Shown here: positions 22,711 to 33,999 of the stretch, one piece after another | Position numbering within the stretch: position 1 is the first letter of the stretch | Layout: every line of letters begins with the position of its first letter | Assembly (NCBI GenBank): GCA_001692895.1 | Contig: KV748197.1 | Coordinates: 2,113,813 to 2,177,812, forward strand | Direction: 5' to 3' | Length of the DNA: 64,000 nucleotides | Origin: Cenococcum geophilum 1.58 | Taxonomy: Eukaryota; Ascomycota; Dothideomycetes; Gloniales; Gloniaceae | The notes under the pieces: model-generated | Seen by the model: the letters and a program-made list of their open reading frames with translations, nothing else | Database searches by the model: none | Told to the model about the DNA's origin: nothing | Program-made: the position numbers and the translations under genes

Positions 22711-23737
22711 ATGGTTATACTAACCTCCTTTAGCGTCTTTTTTATAATGTTAAGAACCTAGGGGCCTAGCTTAATTTTCTTAAAGGGAGTATAACTAGCA
22801 TTAATACTACTTTACGCCGTATTACTAACTATCTTGACAATACAGAGCTTATTAGCAGCACTTTAACCCCTATAGCCCCTCCTACGCCTTAAGCTAATCC
22901 CCTTAGCTATCTTAAGCCAGTTAGTAGCAATATAACTTCTTTTAATATTTTAGGAAATTTAGAGTGTAATTTTAGTGCTAATATAGCTTATTCTTCTTTA
23001 GTTAGGGACAATTTTACTAATAGCTTTAGTTCGGCGGGATTTAGTACTAGCGTTTAGTAAATATAAGGGCGCGGAGAGACTTCGGGGAAGATTTAAAGGA
23101 ATGATATAAATTCTATCTAAATCTAAGGGTATATAGCTCTCGCTAAAAACAAGACGTTACGTAAAGAAGAGAAAGAAATAACAAGAGAATTATATAATTA
23201 AATAGTTAGGGGCTTAGTAGTCAATGCGTGCGCATATACGCACGCGGTCTTCGACGGACTTTAGTAAAATTTAATTAATCTGGCAGAATTCGGTTAAAGC
23301 GTTAGAATTTATCTGTTGAGTATTTCACTGAGACATTCCTACTGTAACTGGGCTAGTTCCGTTATAGTAAATAGTCCTTTCTTAACCCTTTTTAGCTAGG
23401 TTGACATCTTATAGGTTTCTTTAGGCGGCCTTCTTTAGTTTAGTTTCTTTAGTTATATTTAGGTTAGTTAGCGAAAAATAGTAATAGGTTAGCCCTTTTT
23501 ATTATTATACTTTTTACCTAGGTAGGTATAGACTAGCTCTTTTAGCTATAGAGTACTATTAATACTCCCTAAACTAAATTCTATTATATTAGTTCTAATT
23601 CGTTCCTAATTATATTATTATCCTAGTTAGACTAACTAAGTTCTTTTATAGTCTTACTAAAACTTATAAAACCTTATTTAGGAGAAAATTAGGAAAAAGT
23701 TACTATTTAATACCCTTTCTCTTTTTTAGGGGCTGTC
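22711..23737 (+). pseudogene. H, right part: unrecognised coding remnant
   Basis: Continues the H frame after T. It reads GYTNLLQRLFYN (one TAG taken as Gln), NLGA, LNFLKGSITSINTTLRRITN, then NILGNLECNFSANIAYSS and KNKTLRKEEKEITRELYN, with only Gln-type stops to about 23275. Beyond that the frame is less convincing. Y2 is inserted at 23738. Composition suggests a real former protein with a charged Lys/Glu helix, but no family was recognised. Confidence 0.5.
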
Positions 23738-23913
23738 TGTTGCAGTGCTGTAATAAAGTAAACTAAATAACTACGTTATAGTATAAAGAGGAGAAGAAGG
23801 TAAAAGGGGGTATTATATATAAATAGTAGGGCCAGCCGCTAAGGCGCTAGTAGTAGGCTAGCTAATAGTATAAGACAGTATAAAATAGTATACATTAGGT
23901 TAGTGCCGTAATA
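23738..23913 (-). repeat. Y2 3' LTR
   Basis: 176 bp, homologous to the Y1 LTRs in reverse orientation. Ends are TGTTGCAGTGC and GTGCCGTAATA. The adjoining TACTTCCCTCC is the reverse complement of the polypurine tract. Confidence 0.88.
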
Positions 23914-23984
23914 GTACTTCCCTCCTTAGAAGGTTTAGTCCCTAAACTAAATAAGTAACTTATTTTTGCTATAAAGATATTACT

Positions 23985-24105
23985 TTTACTTACCGCTCTT
24001 AACTAAGTTAATAGCGATTTTCTATACTAGGTATAGAAAATCCTAATTAGTTAGTTTAATAAATAGAGTTAGTAAAACTCTATACCGCTACCGTATAGCG
24101 CTTTA
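23985..24105. repeat. Shared palindromic module, Y2 copy
   Basis: Contains a 27-bp palindrome at 24016-24042 (arms GATTTTCTATAC and GTATAGAAAATC). The flanking roughly 100 bp are also found in Y1 (58940-59060) and, in the opposite orientation relative to its host element, in G (28765-28862). Confidence 0.75.
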
Positions 24106-24129
24106 TAGTAAAAAACTAACTAATTAAAT

Positions 24130-24152
24130 AACTTTAACTAGTAGTTAAAGTT
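24130..24152. repeat. Chromovirus 3' palindrome, Y2 copy
   Basis: 23 bp: AACTTTAACT, three bases, AGTTAAAGTT. Same place (after the chromodomain, before the LTR) as in V, Z and Y1. Confidence 0.78.
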
Positions 24153-24229
24153 CTATAAGATCTTAACCACTATAATTATCATTATAGTTAGCTATAGTTT
24201 TAGCATAACTTTTTCTTATTTTATGCCTA

Positions 24230-25559
24230 GTTTAGGGGTTCTAGCTTTTTAGGGTATTATTTATTAAACTTTAATAGTACGCACTTATACCCTTTTAGGG
24301 ATTTCTTAGGTTCCTAGGTTTCCTTACTATAATACTTCCACTTAATATAATATATTAAGCCGTGCTCGTCTATTTATTTATTATATATATTAAAGATCTT
24401 TTTAAATTCCTACTTATCTATAATATTGCCGTTATTATCTCTTTTAGCTATCTTACTTATAATATTATAACATTCCTCTTTATTAATATATGCTTAACTA
24501 AAGATCTCTTTAAGAAACTAGAGGCGGACTTTTAAAGTATAAAAAGACTTATTAACATAGATATAGTTTAGGAGGTTAACTATAACTACTTCTTTATAGG
24601 TAGCTAGGACGAGCTAGGGTCCGTCCTAATTATTATCCTACTTTCTCTTAGGCTAGTTAGTCTTTATATTTTTAAGGCTAACTATAACTATATTATCTTT
24701 TTTAAATATTATATCTTTATCTTATTTTATATTAGTATTATCTTTATAGCGTTTTTAGAAGATATAAGCTAGGGCTTTAAGCTAGGGCTTTAAGCTAGGT
24801 TAAGATGCGCTTAAAGCGGTTAGCAATAGTATTAGCTTATAAGTACTCCTTCTTTATATATATAGATAGGGCTAATAGCTAAAAGCCTACTAGTTTAATA
24901 CCTAGACGTAGGTTATAGCTATAGTTAGTAAAAAAATAGTAAGATTTCCGTAGTCTTATTAACCTAGTTATTTATAGTAAACTTAGTAAGGGGGAGCTAA
25001 TCTACTTAGGTATTTTAGGTAAAGCTTATAAAGGGGCATAGGTACTTATTTATTACTACATTAACAATTTTAGTTTAACTATTTATTTTAGGGTACTATG
25101 TAAAGCTAGGGCTTAGGGTTACCTTTAGGCGCTAGTTTAGGCGACGCTAGAAGTTAGAAATAAATAAAGAGCCTTTATTAAAAATAATAGTATTTAGAGC
25201 GCTATATAACTTATAGATAGTATAAATAAATACTTTAATAAGCTCCTTAGTATTTAGGCTAGTAATAGGAATAAAGTATCTTATCTTTATTAGGCGGTTA
25301 ATAGCGATAAAAATATATCTATATGTTTTGCCGTTATAAAGGTACTTAGGTAGGTCAATAATATAGTTAATAGAGATATTAGTTTATGGGCGGACTAGTA
25401 GTTTTAGGAAACTAGGTAGTACTAAGCGTAGGGTCTTTATATAGAAGTAAAGAGCGTAGTTTCTTATAAAGGTAGCTGTAAACTATAAAATACCTAGCCA
25501 CTAATATATTTAATTAAGGAGGTTTAATATTTAACGCGGCCTAGGTAACCTATAGGGCC
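24230..25559 (-). pseudogene. Y2 chromodomain and integrase, 3' part
   Basis: Minus strand, collinear with Y1 57485-58810. The chromodomain (24230-24420) resembles the Y1 stretch YIKWKYYNKET. The integrase core is upstream. It ends at the Y1 target site TAAAC (25560-25564) inside a conserved GPIGYLGR-type segment that continues at 59318. Contains TAA/TAG stops throughout. Confidence 0.8.
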
Positions 25560-25564
25560 TAAAC

Positions 25565-25760
25565 TATTACAGCATTGACCTAACGTATACTGTTTTATAC
25601 TGTCTTATACTGTCTTATACTATTTCCTACTATTAGCTAGCCCACCACTAGCGCCTTAGCGGCTGGCCCTACTATTTATATATAATACCCCCTTTTACCT
25701 TCTTCTCCGCTTTATACTATAACATAGTTATTTAGTCTACTTTATTACAGCACCGTAATA
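25565..25760 (+). repeat. Y1 5' LTR
   Basis: 196 bp, starting TATTACAGCA (RIPped TGTTACGGCA) and ending CACCGTAATA. It has one extra 10-bp unit in the TACTGTCTTA repeats compared with the 3' LTR. Confidence 0.88.
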
Positions 25761-25771
25761 GTTTATAGTAT

Positions 25772-26023
25772 TGTGGTGGGGTAAAATGGGCCACTACTTA
25801 GTGCCTTAGCATTTTCCTGTATATATCGAGCCTTTGGCTTCTCTCCTTCTCTCTATCACGACCTACCGGGAATACATTCTTTCCTTTCTTCTTACTGACT
25901 GCTTTCCTACTGATTGATTACGACTGATAACCGACCAACCAACCGACCGACCGACCAACCGACCGACCGACAGACAGACGGCACTGTGACTTTCCTATCT
26001 AAGAGTGGTCGTACCCTCCCACA
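25772..26023 (+). repeat. G 5' LTR
   Basis: 252 bp, TGTGGTGGGG..CCTCCCACA. It includes a TATA-like TATATATCGAGCC at about 25818, a CT-rich stretch and an (ACCG)n microsatellite at 25934-25972 that is longer than in the 3' LTR. Confidence 0.9.
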
Positions 26024-28130
26024 TATTTTATGGCATTCCACGTAGGGACGACGGCAAGCTCTTTGGATTAGAAGTCTGGCATTCTATACACAACTCTATA
26101 CATAGGAGACACGTAGGAATATACTACAACTATAGAAGAATAACTAGCTGTAGAGGAATAGACAGCTATAGAAGAACGACCAGCCAGATAGACGAGACAA
26201 AAGTAGAGAACCAGGCAGTATTGGACAGCAAGGGGAATTAGGTAGTCCCTAAATAGAAAGATAGCGGAAAAGACGGACATTAGACTTAACGCACAGGCTA
26301 AAGAGTGGCAAAAGAGTGTCTTGGAAAGTTATAAGTAAGGATATTAGGCAAACCAGTAAGCTAATTAGACAACTTCGACGGCGGCTAATATTTCTTCTAC
26401 CTACGCACGGACATAGCTAGAGCTTTGTTAAAGATACAGAGACAATAGGTAGCTAAGGGCTAATTAATTAGATGGAAACGAGATCTAAGACATCTGGCGA
26501 TAGAGGAAGTTAGCACTGTCCTTTAAGAATAGAGATAATACCGAGTAAGGTCGCAAGCATATAAGATCGGATCTATCCTTAAAAGCTTCCTATTCTAGCT
26601 TAGCTTTATCTTCTTTTAAGTTATCCGGATTATATTAGCGGCGGCTCTAGAGGTATTTTATAAAGGAGCAGATGCAAGCGGAAGCCTAAGGCGTAGCAGT
26701 ACCCTACCGCGCGGAACGATAGTAGGCTAAAACAGACGGACGTATCGAGGCCTAGCGGCTGTAGATAATAAAGACTCTGTGCTTTCTTAGGGAGACCCCC
26801 CCTTAGGCGTTAAGAAGTAGGTGCCTTCCGTTAGGGACGTAGATATACAAGTGGACCAGCCGCAGTATGCACGTACTAAAGTACCACCAGGACAGCCATC
26901 TGGGACACCCTTACTTTAGACAGCTATGCAAGCAGACCAACCGCAGCAGTTACCCGTTTAGGCAGCAAGGGAAGTACACCACGTGTTCGTTCTAACGGTA
27001 GCAATACTAGATCCTTTTAGGCAGGGAGTTCCATGGTTTAACGGAAAGAACATCTTTAGGTTTATTAAGGACTACGAGGGCATGTGTTAAAGGTACTACG
27101 TAGGCGAAGATCGCAGGCTTGTGTGTCTCCCTAACTATTACGAAGGCTTATACGCGGAAGCCATTTAGATAATACCGGAATTCGAATAGGACGACTGGAG
27201 CCAACTAGTGACTAAACTCCGAGCCAAATATTAAGCCGAGGACTACTACCAACGTATAGAGATAAGAGACTTTGTAGAAGTATTTATTAGAAAGTTAGCG
27301 GAGCAGCTAGGTAAATTACGTCACTACGTATAGGACTTCACTATCTTTTTAGCTAAAGCGGTAGCTGTAGGAAACCTTACTAAGTAAGAGAAGGGGCGGT
27401 GGTTTATATAAGGTCTCCCTATTAAATTCCACAGGCACGTAATAGAAAAGACAGGGGCCGCAGCAGATAAGCCTAGAACCCTTATATTTAAAAGACTAAA
27501 GGAGGCCGTAGAGTTAAGAATAGTGGCTATAGAGGGCGCTAAGCGAATGGATGTCCTTCTGGAAGAAGATATCCTAAATGTCTAGCTTATATAAGAGCTA
27601 CGGCGGTAAAGACCAGGTACACACGGAGGAGCCCCAACGTAGTAGTAGTCACCACCTACTGTAAACCAGGAGATGGACGAAATGGCAAGCCAGTTGAGTT
27701 AAAAATTAAGCAAGACGGAGCTTGCGGCAGCTGCACAGTTAATGCTGTTCCTTAACCGAATCTAAAAGGACCCAGACAGGTTTACAACGCTATTAGATTA
27801 AGTTGTAGTTTAAGACCCAGCATAAGGATATAGCCCAGCACTAGGATATAAAGACTGGCGGAATAGTGCCCGAGCTCCCTTTATCCCGTAAGACTCTCGA
27901 CCTCTATAGGATTATTAATATCCGTAGGACTCCCGATATCCGCAAGATTCTACTGCCTTTAGACGACCGCAGCAGGACGTATGGGGTTAGTAAGGCACGC
28001 GAGGACAAGGCTAACGGACCTATTTTAGATGCGGAGGGAGTTACCGTTTTACTAAGTATGAATGCCAAGGGCTTAGGGATCTTATTTAGCAAGGACTTGT
28101 ACATCTGTCTAATTGAGGAAGACTAGTAGC
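26024..28130 (+). pseudogene. G gag-like protein remnant with zinc knuckle
   Basis: After an N-terminal stretch, a gag-like core is read at about 26930-27600 (VPWFNGKNIFRFIKDYEGMC, WFI.GLPIKFHRHVIEK), typical of gypsy gag capsid domains. A Cys-containing knuckle (FRCGGSYRFTKYEC) is at about 28030-28075. Stops are TAG/TAA at Gln positions. Open frames at 26005-26241 and 27866-28126 are partial or out-of-frame pieces of this region. No protease motif seen. Confidence 0.65.
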
Positions 28131-28764
28131 TAGAACACGCGAGCGGCCTAGACCTATACTTCTATGGCTTGGTAATGAAGGACGACTAAAGGGTATTAAG
28201 GACTGGCTCTGTATATACTAAGGGACAGACCTAAATAGACTAAGGAAAGAACAGATGTAGTAGCGGGCCTTCTATAACGGAGTAGCGCTAAAGATTAGTA
28301 ACGAGAAAAGTATAACTAGGGGGACTACTATTAAAATCGCATAATCTTTAGAGATAGTAGGACAGCTACTAAGCCGTAGGAGAATAATATACAACTAGGA
28401 GATTATATATAGATTAGGTTACAGCCTATAAAGAAGACAGCTAAAGCTAGGGAGGACTACTATTAGAATTGTCCGACCCTTAGAGATGGTTATTGGAGAC
28501 AGATGCTTGACTAGCAGGCTCCGCAGTAGGCTCCGCAGTAGGTGTTGTAGTAGGCTCCGCAATAGGCTCCGCCGAGGGGTAGGATGTTCGACTAGGAGAC
28601 AGTTAAGTTCTAAGGTGGGGGAGGGGACGCAGGTAACGTATAAAAGATTTCTATTTATCTGCTTAATTATAGTATTTTCTAAAGCTCCTTTCTTATTTAC
28701 TTTCCTAATCGTAATATGTTAACGCGTTAATTGAGACGACCTACTGCAGAGATGTTAGTTTAGC

Positions 28765-28862
28765 TCACCGCCTATCACTAAGCCAATAGCGATTTTCCAT
28801 GCCGGGCATAGAAAATCCTAATTAGTCCATTTAGCAGTAAAGCCAGCAGAACTCTACACCGC
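28765..28862. repeat. Shared palindromic module, G copy (opposite orientation)
   Basis: Palindrome at 28791-28817 with arms GATTTTCCATGC and GCATAGAAAATC (one mismatch). The surrounding bases match 23985-24105 on the same strand, although G is plus and Y2 minus, so the module is inverted relative to its host. Confidence 0.75.
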
Positions 28863-28899
28863 CCCTAGAATTCGGTGATACACCAGCTATATAACAAGA

Positions 28900-30820
28900 A
28901 CGGCACTAAAAGCCTTAATTAATTGCATAGATATAGAGCTGGTTGTATAATATAGAGCTAGACACAGAGCTATATATAAAGCATTAATCGAACAACTATA
29001 CAGAAGCCATGATTAGCCGTATATAGATATAGACCTATAGCCAGCTAAAGAACCAAGCCAGAGCCTTAATATTAGCACGTCTCGTCCCTAAATCAAATCA
29101 GTTAAATATCGTCAAATTAGAGCCTTTAACCGGGCCGACTTTATTCCTTATTTAAACAACAGCTAATTATAGCTTTATAACCTCTATCTGAATTTAGTAC
29201 TGCGCTAGCTATAAGACGAGAACGGACACCGTAATAAGGAAGGGACTTATATAAAGGTAATAGCACGATATTAGTAATAAAGCACCGCGTGCCTAAGCCA
29301 TCTTTATGCGACTAAAGACAGGACCGAGCCGTGTCTGGCTAAGCTAGTAAAGGACCTTATTAGGGATTACAAGGGGAACAGAAATTAGACGTATAGGAAC
29401 CAGCGCTTTTCCTTAAAGGTTATCTAATAAAGGGCTGCATTATGGATATAAGGCCAAGGGATATGCAATAGAGGTAGTTATAATAGCCAAGAAGCTGCTA
29501 CCAAATAGTTTTAAAGGACGACTCAAACAAAGCATGGAGTTAGTAGGATAGCAATAAAGAGACTAGAAGTAGAAGACAATCCTAAGAGGGTTCTTAAGCC
29601 GGAAGAAGATTAAGGATATGCGAGTGTACTGCTAGTAGCGGGAATAAAGAAGCAGCCGCAAAAGCCTAAGGATATACTAAGGAAGCTAAGTGCAAAGACG
29701 GCCTAGAAAGAGAAGGAAGCAGCTATTAAGAACGTCCTAGAAAAGCACTAGGCCTATTATAGTAGTTTAGAGAAAGCTACCATTAGTACTCGTAAAGAAG
29801 GAAGTCTTAAAACAGGCCTCTAGATTAGACGTCTAGTAGACACTAAGAGCCCTAATTATACAATGCAGAGCCTTAATCGACTATATAGATACAAAAGCGT
29901 TAACAGAACAACTACGCAGCTAGAGTCTTAATTAATTGTCTATAAATACGGAACCTATAGATGCGAAGCCTTAATTAATCGTGCAGTAGAGGATGCCTTA
30001 AGTCAAGCCAGAGCCTTAGTTAAATCTTAATCAATTAGACGCCGTCTCCACAGTTAAGTCAGATCAATTAGGAAACCAGTGCATGGCCGGAAGAACGTCG
30101 GAAACACAGTTAATTAACGTTTTAGAGCCTCTACAAAAGCCTCTTCCCTTAACTACCCCTCCCCTTATAGATTAATTGCCGCCCATCTCAATGCCTACGG
30201 ATTAGTTACCTAGAACAATCTTTCCTATAGATATAGATACGAAGCTTTACATGGAGTCTTACACGGAGTTATATGCAGAGTTTATGGATAGTGAGCATAT
30301 AGGTATAGAGCCTTAATTGGACAACAGTACGGCAGCTTAACTAGACGCCTATATATGCGAAGCCTTAATCAAACGGTAGATGCGGAGCCTTAACCAACCG
30401 GACGTCTACACAGAAGCTTTAATCGGCTGCCTACGGATGCAGAGCCTTATATATAGCAGAGGATACCTTAAGTTAAGCCAGGGCCTTATTAAATCTTAAT
30501 TAGTTTAAACGCCATCTCCGCATACAAGTTAGGACAGTCAGAGCCTTTAACTAGGCTAACTTTTTACCTTAATTAAACAACCGAACGATTAGTTGCAGCA
30601 TATCGTCGCCAACTAATTAGATAGTCTTCGGCCAGCAGTTAAGGCAGCTATATATATATATACGCGGACGTAGACACGGGCGTAGGGTATACAGTACAGA
30701 GCTATTAATACACAGCTAGATATATAGCTAGATGCAGACCGATACAAAGCTAGATATAGAGTTTTAATATTAAACGGCAGCCGAATAATCGAGTCGGGTC
30801 ATAGCCTCTACCGTCTTAAT
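28900..30820 (+). repeat. G internal region: dispersed GAGCCTTAATYRAY motifs and a Lys-rich frame
   Basis: The motif GAGCCTTAATTAAT (with variants GAAGCCTTAATC, GAGCCTTAACCA) occurs more than a dozen times at irregular spacing, often next to ATATAGATA or GCAG. Between about 29150 and 29860 a Lys/Arg-rich frame can be read through Gln-type stops, but two frames look equally plausible and nothing was recognised. Confidence 0.5.
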
Positions 30821-31440
30821 CAACTACCCTACTACTGCCGCCGCTGCTGCTATTCCATCCAACTGTTCTATCCCTACTATCTCAACCGATTGCTCTATCT
30901 CTACTGTTCTAGATCTATACTATTACTAGATCTATTTTACTACTAGATTTACTAGATCTGCTATAACGCCTAATTATTCCAACTAACCTATTCCATTCTA
31001 GTTTCTACTAACCACTACTCCAACCGACCGCCGCCAACCGACTATTCTACTACTACTGCTACTGCTACTGTTGTTCTGACTAGCTATTCTACTACTACTA
31101 TTTTACCGTTTTATTCTACCGATATAACTATTTTACCACTACTATTCTGACCAACTGCCGCCGACTAACTGCTACTAACTAACTGCTACTGGCCGTCCTA
31201 CTACTAAGATTTCTGCTACTAAAAGTTCTGCTGCTAGATGTCCTACTGCTTACTACATAAACTGAGTTCTTCTACCGACTGTTCTATTACTGACCGTTTT
31301 GCTTTATCTTACTACGTTAACTGTCTACCTTTTACCATTACTACTATCGTTACTATTACTGCTGCTACTGCTATTATCATTTCTGGTTTATGGCTATTTT
31401 GGTTACCGCTAGTAGGAAGGACACTATAGGATAGTTCTAT
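30821..31440. repeat. Trinucleotide-rich tract (CTA/CTG)n in G
   Basis: Degenerate repeats of CTACTG, CTACTA and CTGCCGC mixed with ACCGAC units fill the region before the 3' LTR. The open frame at 31238-31429 lies inside this low-complexity DNA and is not a credible gene. Confidence 0.7.
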
Positions 31441-31563
31441 AGGAAGGCTGAGGATAAAGTTACCTGTGTTCTTTTAGGGATATGCTTTCCTTTTTCTATT
31501 TTGCTTTTGCTATTCTTCTATAGTATAGAACGTTAGGGGACAACGTTCTTAGTAGGGGAGGTA

Positions 31564-31791
31564 TATAGTGGGGTAAAATAGGCCACTACTTAGTGCCTTG
31601 GCATTTTCCTATATATATCGAGCCTTTGGCTTCTCTCCTTCTCTCTATCACGACCTACCGGGAATACATTCTTTCCTTTCTTCTTACTGACTGCTTTCCT
31701 ACTAATTAATTACGACTGATGACCGACCGACCGACCGACAGACAGACGGCACTGTGACTTTCCCATCTAAGAGTGGTTGTACCCTCCCACA
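31564..31791 (+). repeat. G 3' LTR
   Basis: 228 bp, beginning TATAGTGGGG (RIPped TGTGGTGGGG) after TAGGGGAGGTA. It ends CCTCCCACA, followed by GTAT. Near-identical to the 5' LTR except for transitions and fewer ACCG units. Confidence 0.9.
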
Positions 31792-31795
31792 GTAT

Positions 31796-33541
31796 CCCTA
31801 ATTACGCCCTATTATAACCTTTATTTTTTCCTAGTCTATTATTTCCGTTTTCCTAGTATAATTATAACCTGGCGCGACCGATAATATTATACGATAAGTC
31901 CTAGATAACCCTAGCATAGTTATAAATAATCTTAGTACTATAGCCAGCCTTATAAACTTTAATTGCCTTATATAGATCCCTTAAAATAGGCGACTATAAT
32001 ATAAATAATACCCTATTGGCGAATATACGCAAAGCACTCGCCTGCCTTTTTAATACCTCCTATACCTACATTGCCTAGGCAATTAGGAGTAGCCTAGAGT
32101 ACCCTAAGGACCTTAACGTAGTAGGAACCTTCTAGCACTTCTCTATATATATAACTTTCCTAACTAGCGTTAAGAGTAGTCTCTAAGCCGTTTATAATAA
32201 AGGCTAAACTATAAAGTCCTAACTTAAAGAAGCTTAGCATAGAATTAGCTCCTTTAAGACGCTTAAACTACGTATATAACAATATAAACAGTAAGCTTTT
32301 ATAAATACTTAAACTATATAAAGTCTAAGCCTTTAAATTACTATACTTACCTAGACTATTACCAATAAGAATACCACTACTAGCTCTCCTTTTCTAACTA
32401 AGCTTTATAGAAAAAAGCGTAAAGTAAAAGATCTAACCCTATTTAATAGTAAGGGATCACTAACTAAAAAGTAAGAAAAATTTAAAATATAGGAAATAAA
32501 AATTTAAGGCGTTTTCCGGAGGGATATAAAGTGCTTTAAAACCCTAATAGATAAAGTCCTCTATATATTAGATATGCTAATAAATAAAGCTTATAACTAT
32601 ATTAAGTATAGCCTTAATATGCTACGTATATACCCAAACAACTTAAGTAAATAGACCTTCTCTAACTAAGAGTCTATATTTATATATATAAGGAAGCACT
32701 ATAAGACTATAAATATAACCTAAGCAGCTAAAAATAAGCTAAATACCTTAAGCTAAGGTAAGTATAACTATTAGTCCTAGAAAGTAGAGCTTAATAAGTT
32801 AATAATTAAAGCAAATAAAACTAAGGAATAAAAAGTAGATCTACTTAAGAAGAATATTTCCTCTAAAATAAAGGACCTAGCCCTTACCCTTAGCCGTAAA
32901 ATCGGTAATACTAATTATAAAGGCTAAAGTAAGCAGATAGATATATTCGCTTATAACCTCTAAAACTATACCTACTATACTAAGCTAAATACCGCTAAGC
33001 TAAGTACTGCTAGCGGCTATTAGCCTATATTACTATAGAATGACCTAATAGACCTTAACGCCGTTAAGTTTAGTAGTAGTAGTAATAGTCTCCCTAATAA
33101 CGTCTAAAGATATTATATAGATAATAGACTTTATATAGCGTGTGGTTAACCTAGCCACTAAAAAAGATACTTATAACCCCTAGAAGAACCTAAATCCCCT
33201 TTTAATACTATCACGCTAACCCCTTTTTAGCCGCGGCGGATTCTTTAATAGAGGGGATAGTAATTAAGGCGGTAACTATAGACGAGGACATGGGTTCAGA
33301 TATAAAAACCTACCTTTATAATTCCCTTCCCTAATATAGCCTTAGCTAATAGTTCCGTACGCAAACTATAGATAAATACTCTATACTACTACCAATTATA
33401 ACACCGGCTATATTATTAGTAAAATATCCTCTAGTATATATACACTATTAGAGACTAATACGTTAGGATATACTAGCTAAGACTATAGCCACTAGCTAAG
33501 CCCTATAATTTAGCTATTAAAAGGCTAACCCTTAGACTAAG
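31796..33541 (+). pseudogene. Y1 gag remnant
   Basis: Plus strand. A gag-like frame runs from about 32250 to 33260. A zinc knuckle near 33140-33180 reads LYIACGQPSHQKRYL, with the first and last Cys probably lost (CYxACGxPGHxKxxC expected). It stops at CTAAG (33537-33541), where Z1 is inserted. The frame resumes at 39527. Confidence 0.75.
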
Positions 33542-33768
33542 TGTTACGGCACTAGCAGAACTTGGCAGAACTACGCACCGGCAAGTTGCCACAGATTGCC
33601 GTATATTGCGGTCACGTGACGCGAAGATCGTATATAGCTTTAAGCGGCGCTCCCCTTCTTCTACTTTTCTTTCTTTAGCTTTAGATTCTTGTTTATAGAC
33701 AATCCAATTATACAGGCTTGCGCGACCATTTTGCTGTACTTATATCTCGATTAACTAAGTCGCTAATA
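33542..33768 (+). repeat. Z1 5' LTR
   Basis: 227 bp, TGTTACGGCACTAGC..CGCTAATA. Shared with 39295-39521 and, inverted, with the two LTRs of Z2. Confidence 0.95.
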
Positions 33769-33999
33769 TTATCTAAAGCTTACTCTACTCTTTCTTCCTA
33801 AGAAGGAACTTAAATATATCTACAAGAACATAGAATAGGACCCTAAGGACATTACTAGGACTATAAGGATAGGACCTAAAAGAAAAGAATAGAACCCTAA
33901 GGAAAGGACCTATAAGACACGCATAGACTAGAACCCCTAAAGAAATTACCCGGAATTACCTAATACCCCTACTACTATACTACGAACTATAGTAGTAGG

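Larger units (their letters stand above)
25772..31791 (+). mobile_element. G, gag-only LTR retrotransposon (non-autonomous, LARD-like)
   Basis: 6020 bp with LTRs 25772-26023 and 31564-31791. The flanking duplication is GTAT (25768-25771, 31792-31795), four bases instead of the usual five. A polypurine tract (TAGGGGAGG) precedes the 3' LTR. A gag-like region with a knuckle is present, but no RT, integrase or RNase H motif was found in any frame. It is inserted 11 bp downstream of the Y1 5' LTR. Less RIPped than its host, with many intact codons. Confidence 0.85.

Noticed and set aside
25565-25760. An inverted solo LTR placed next to Y2
   Set aside because: At first it seemed to be a stray LTR in the wrong orientation. 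It pairs with the LTR at 59134-59317 and has a matching target duplication, so it is the 5' LTR of Y1.
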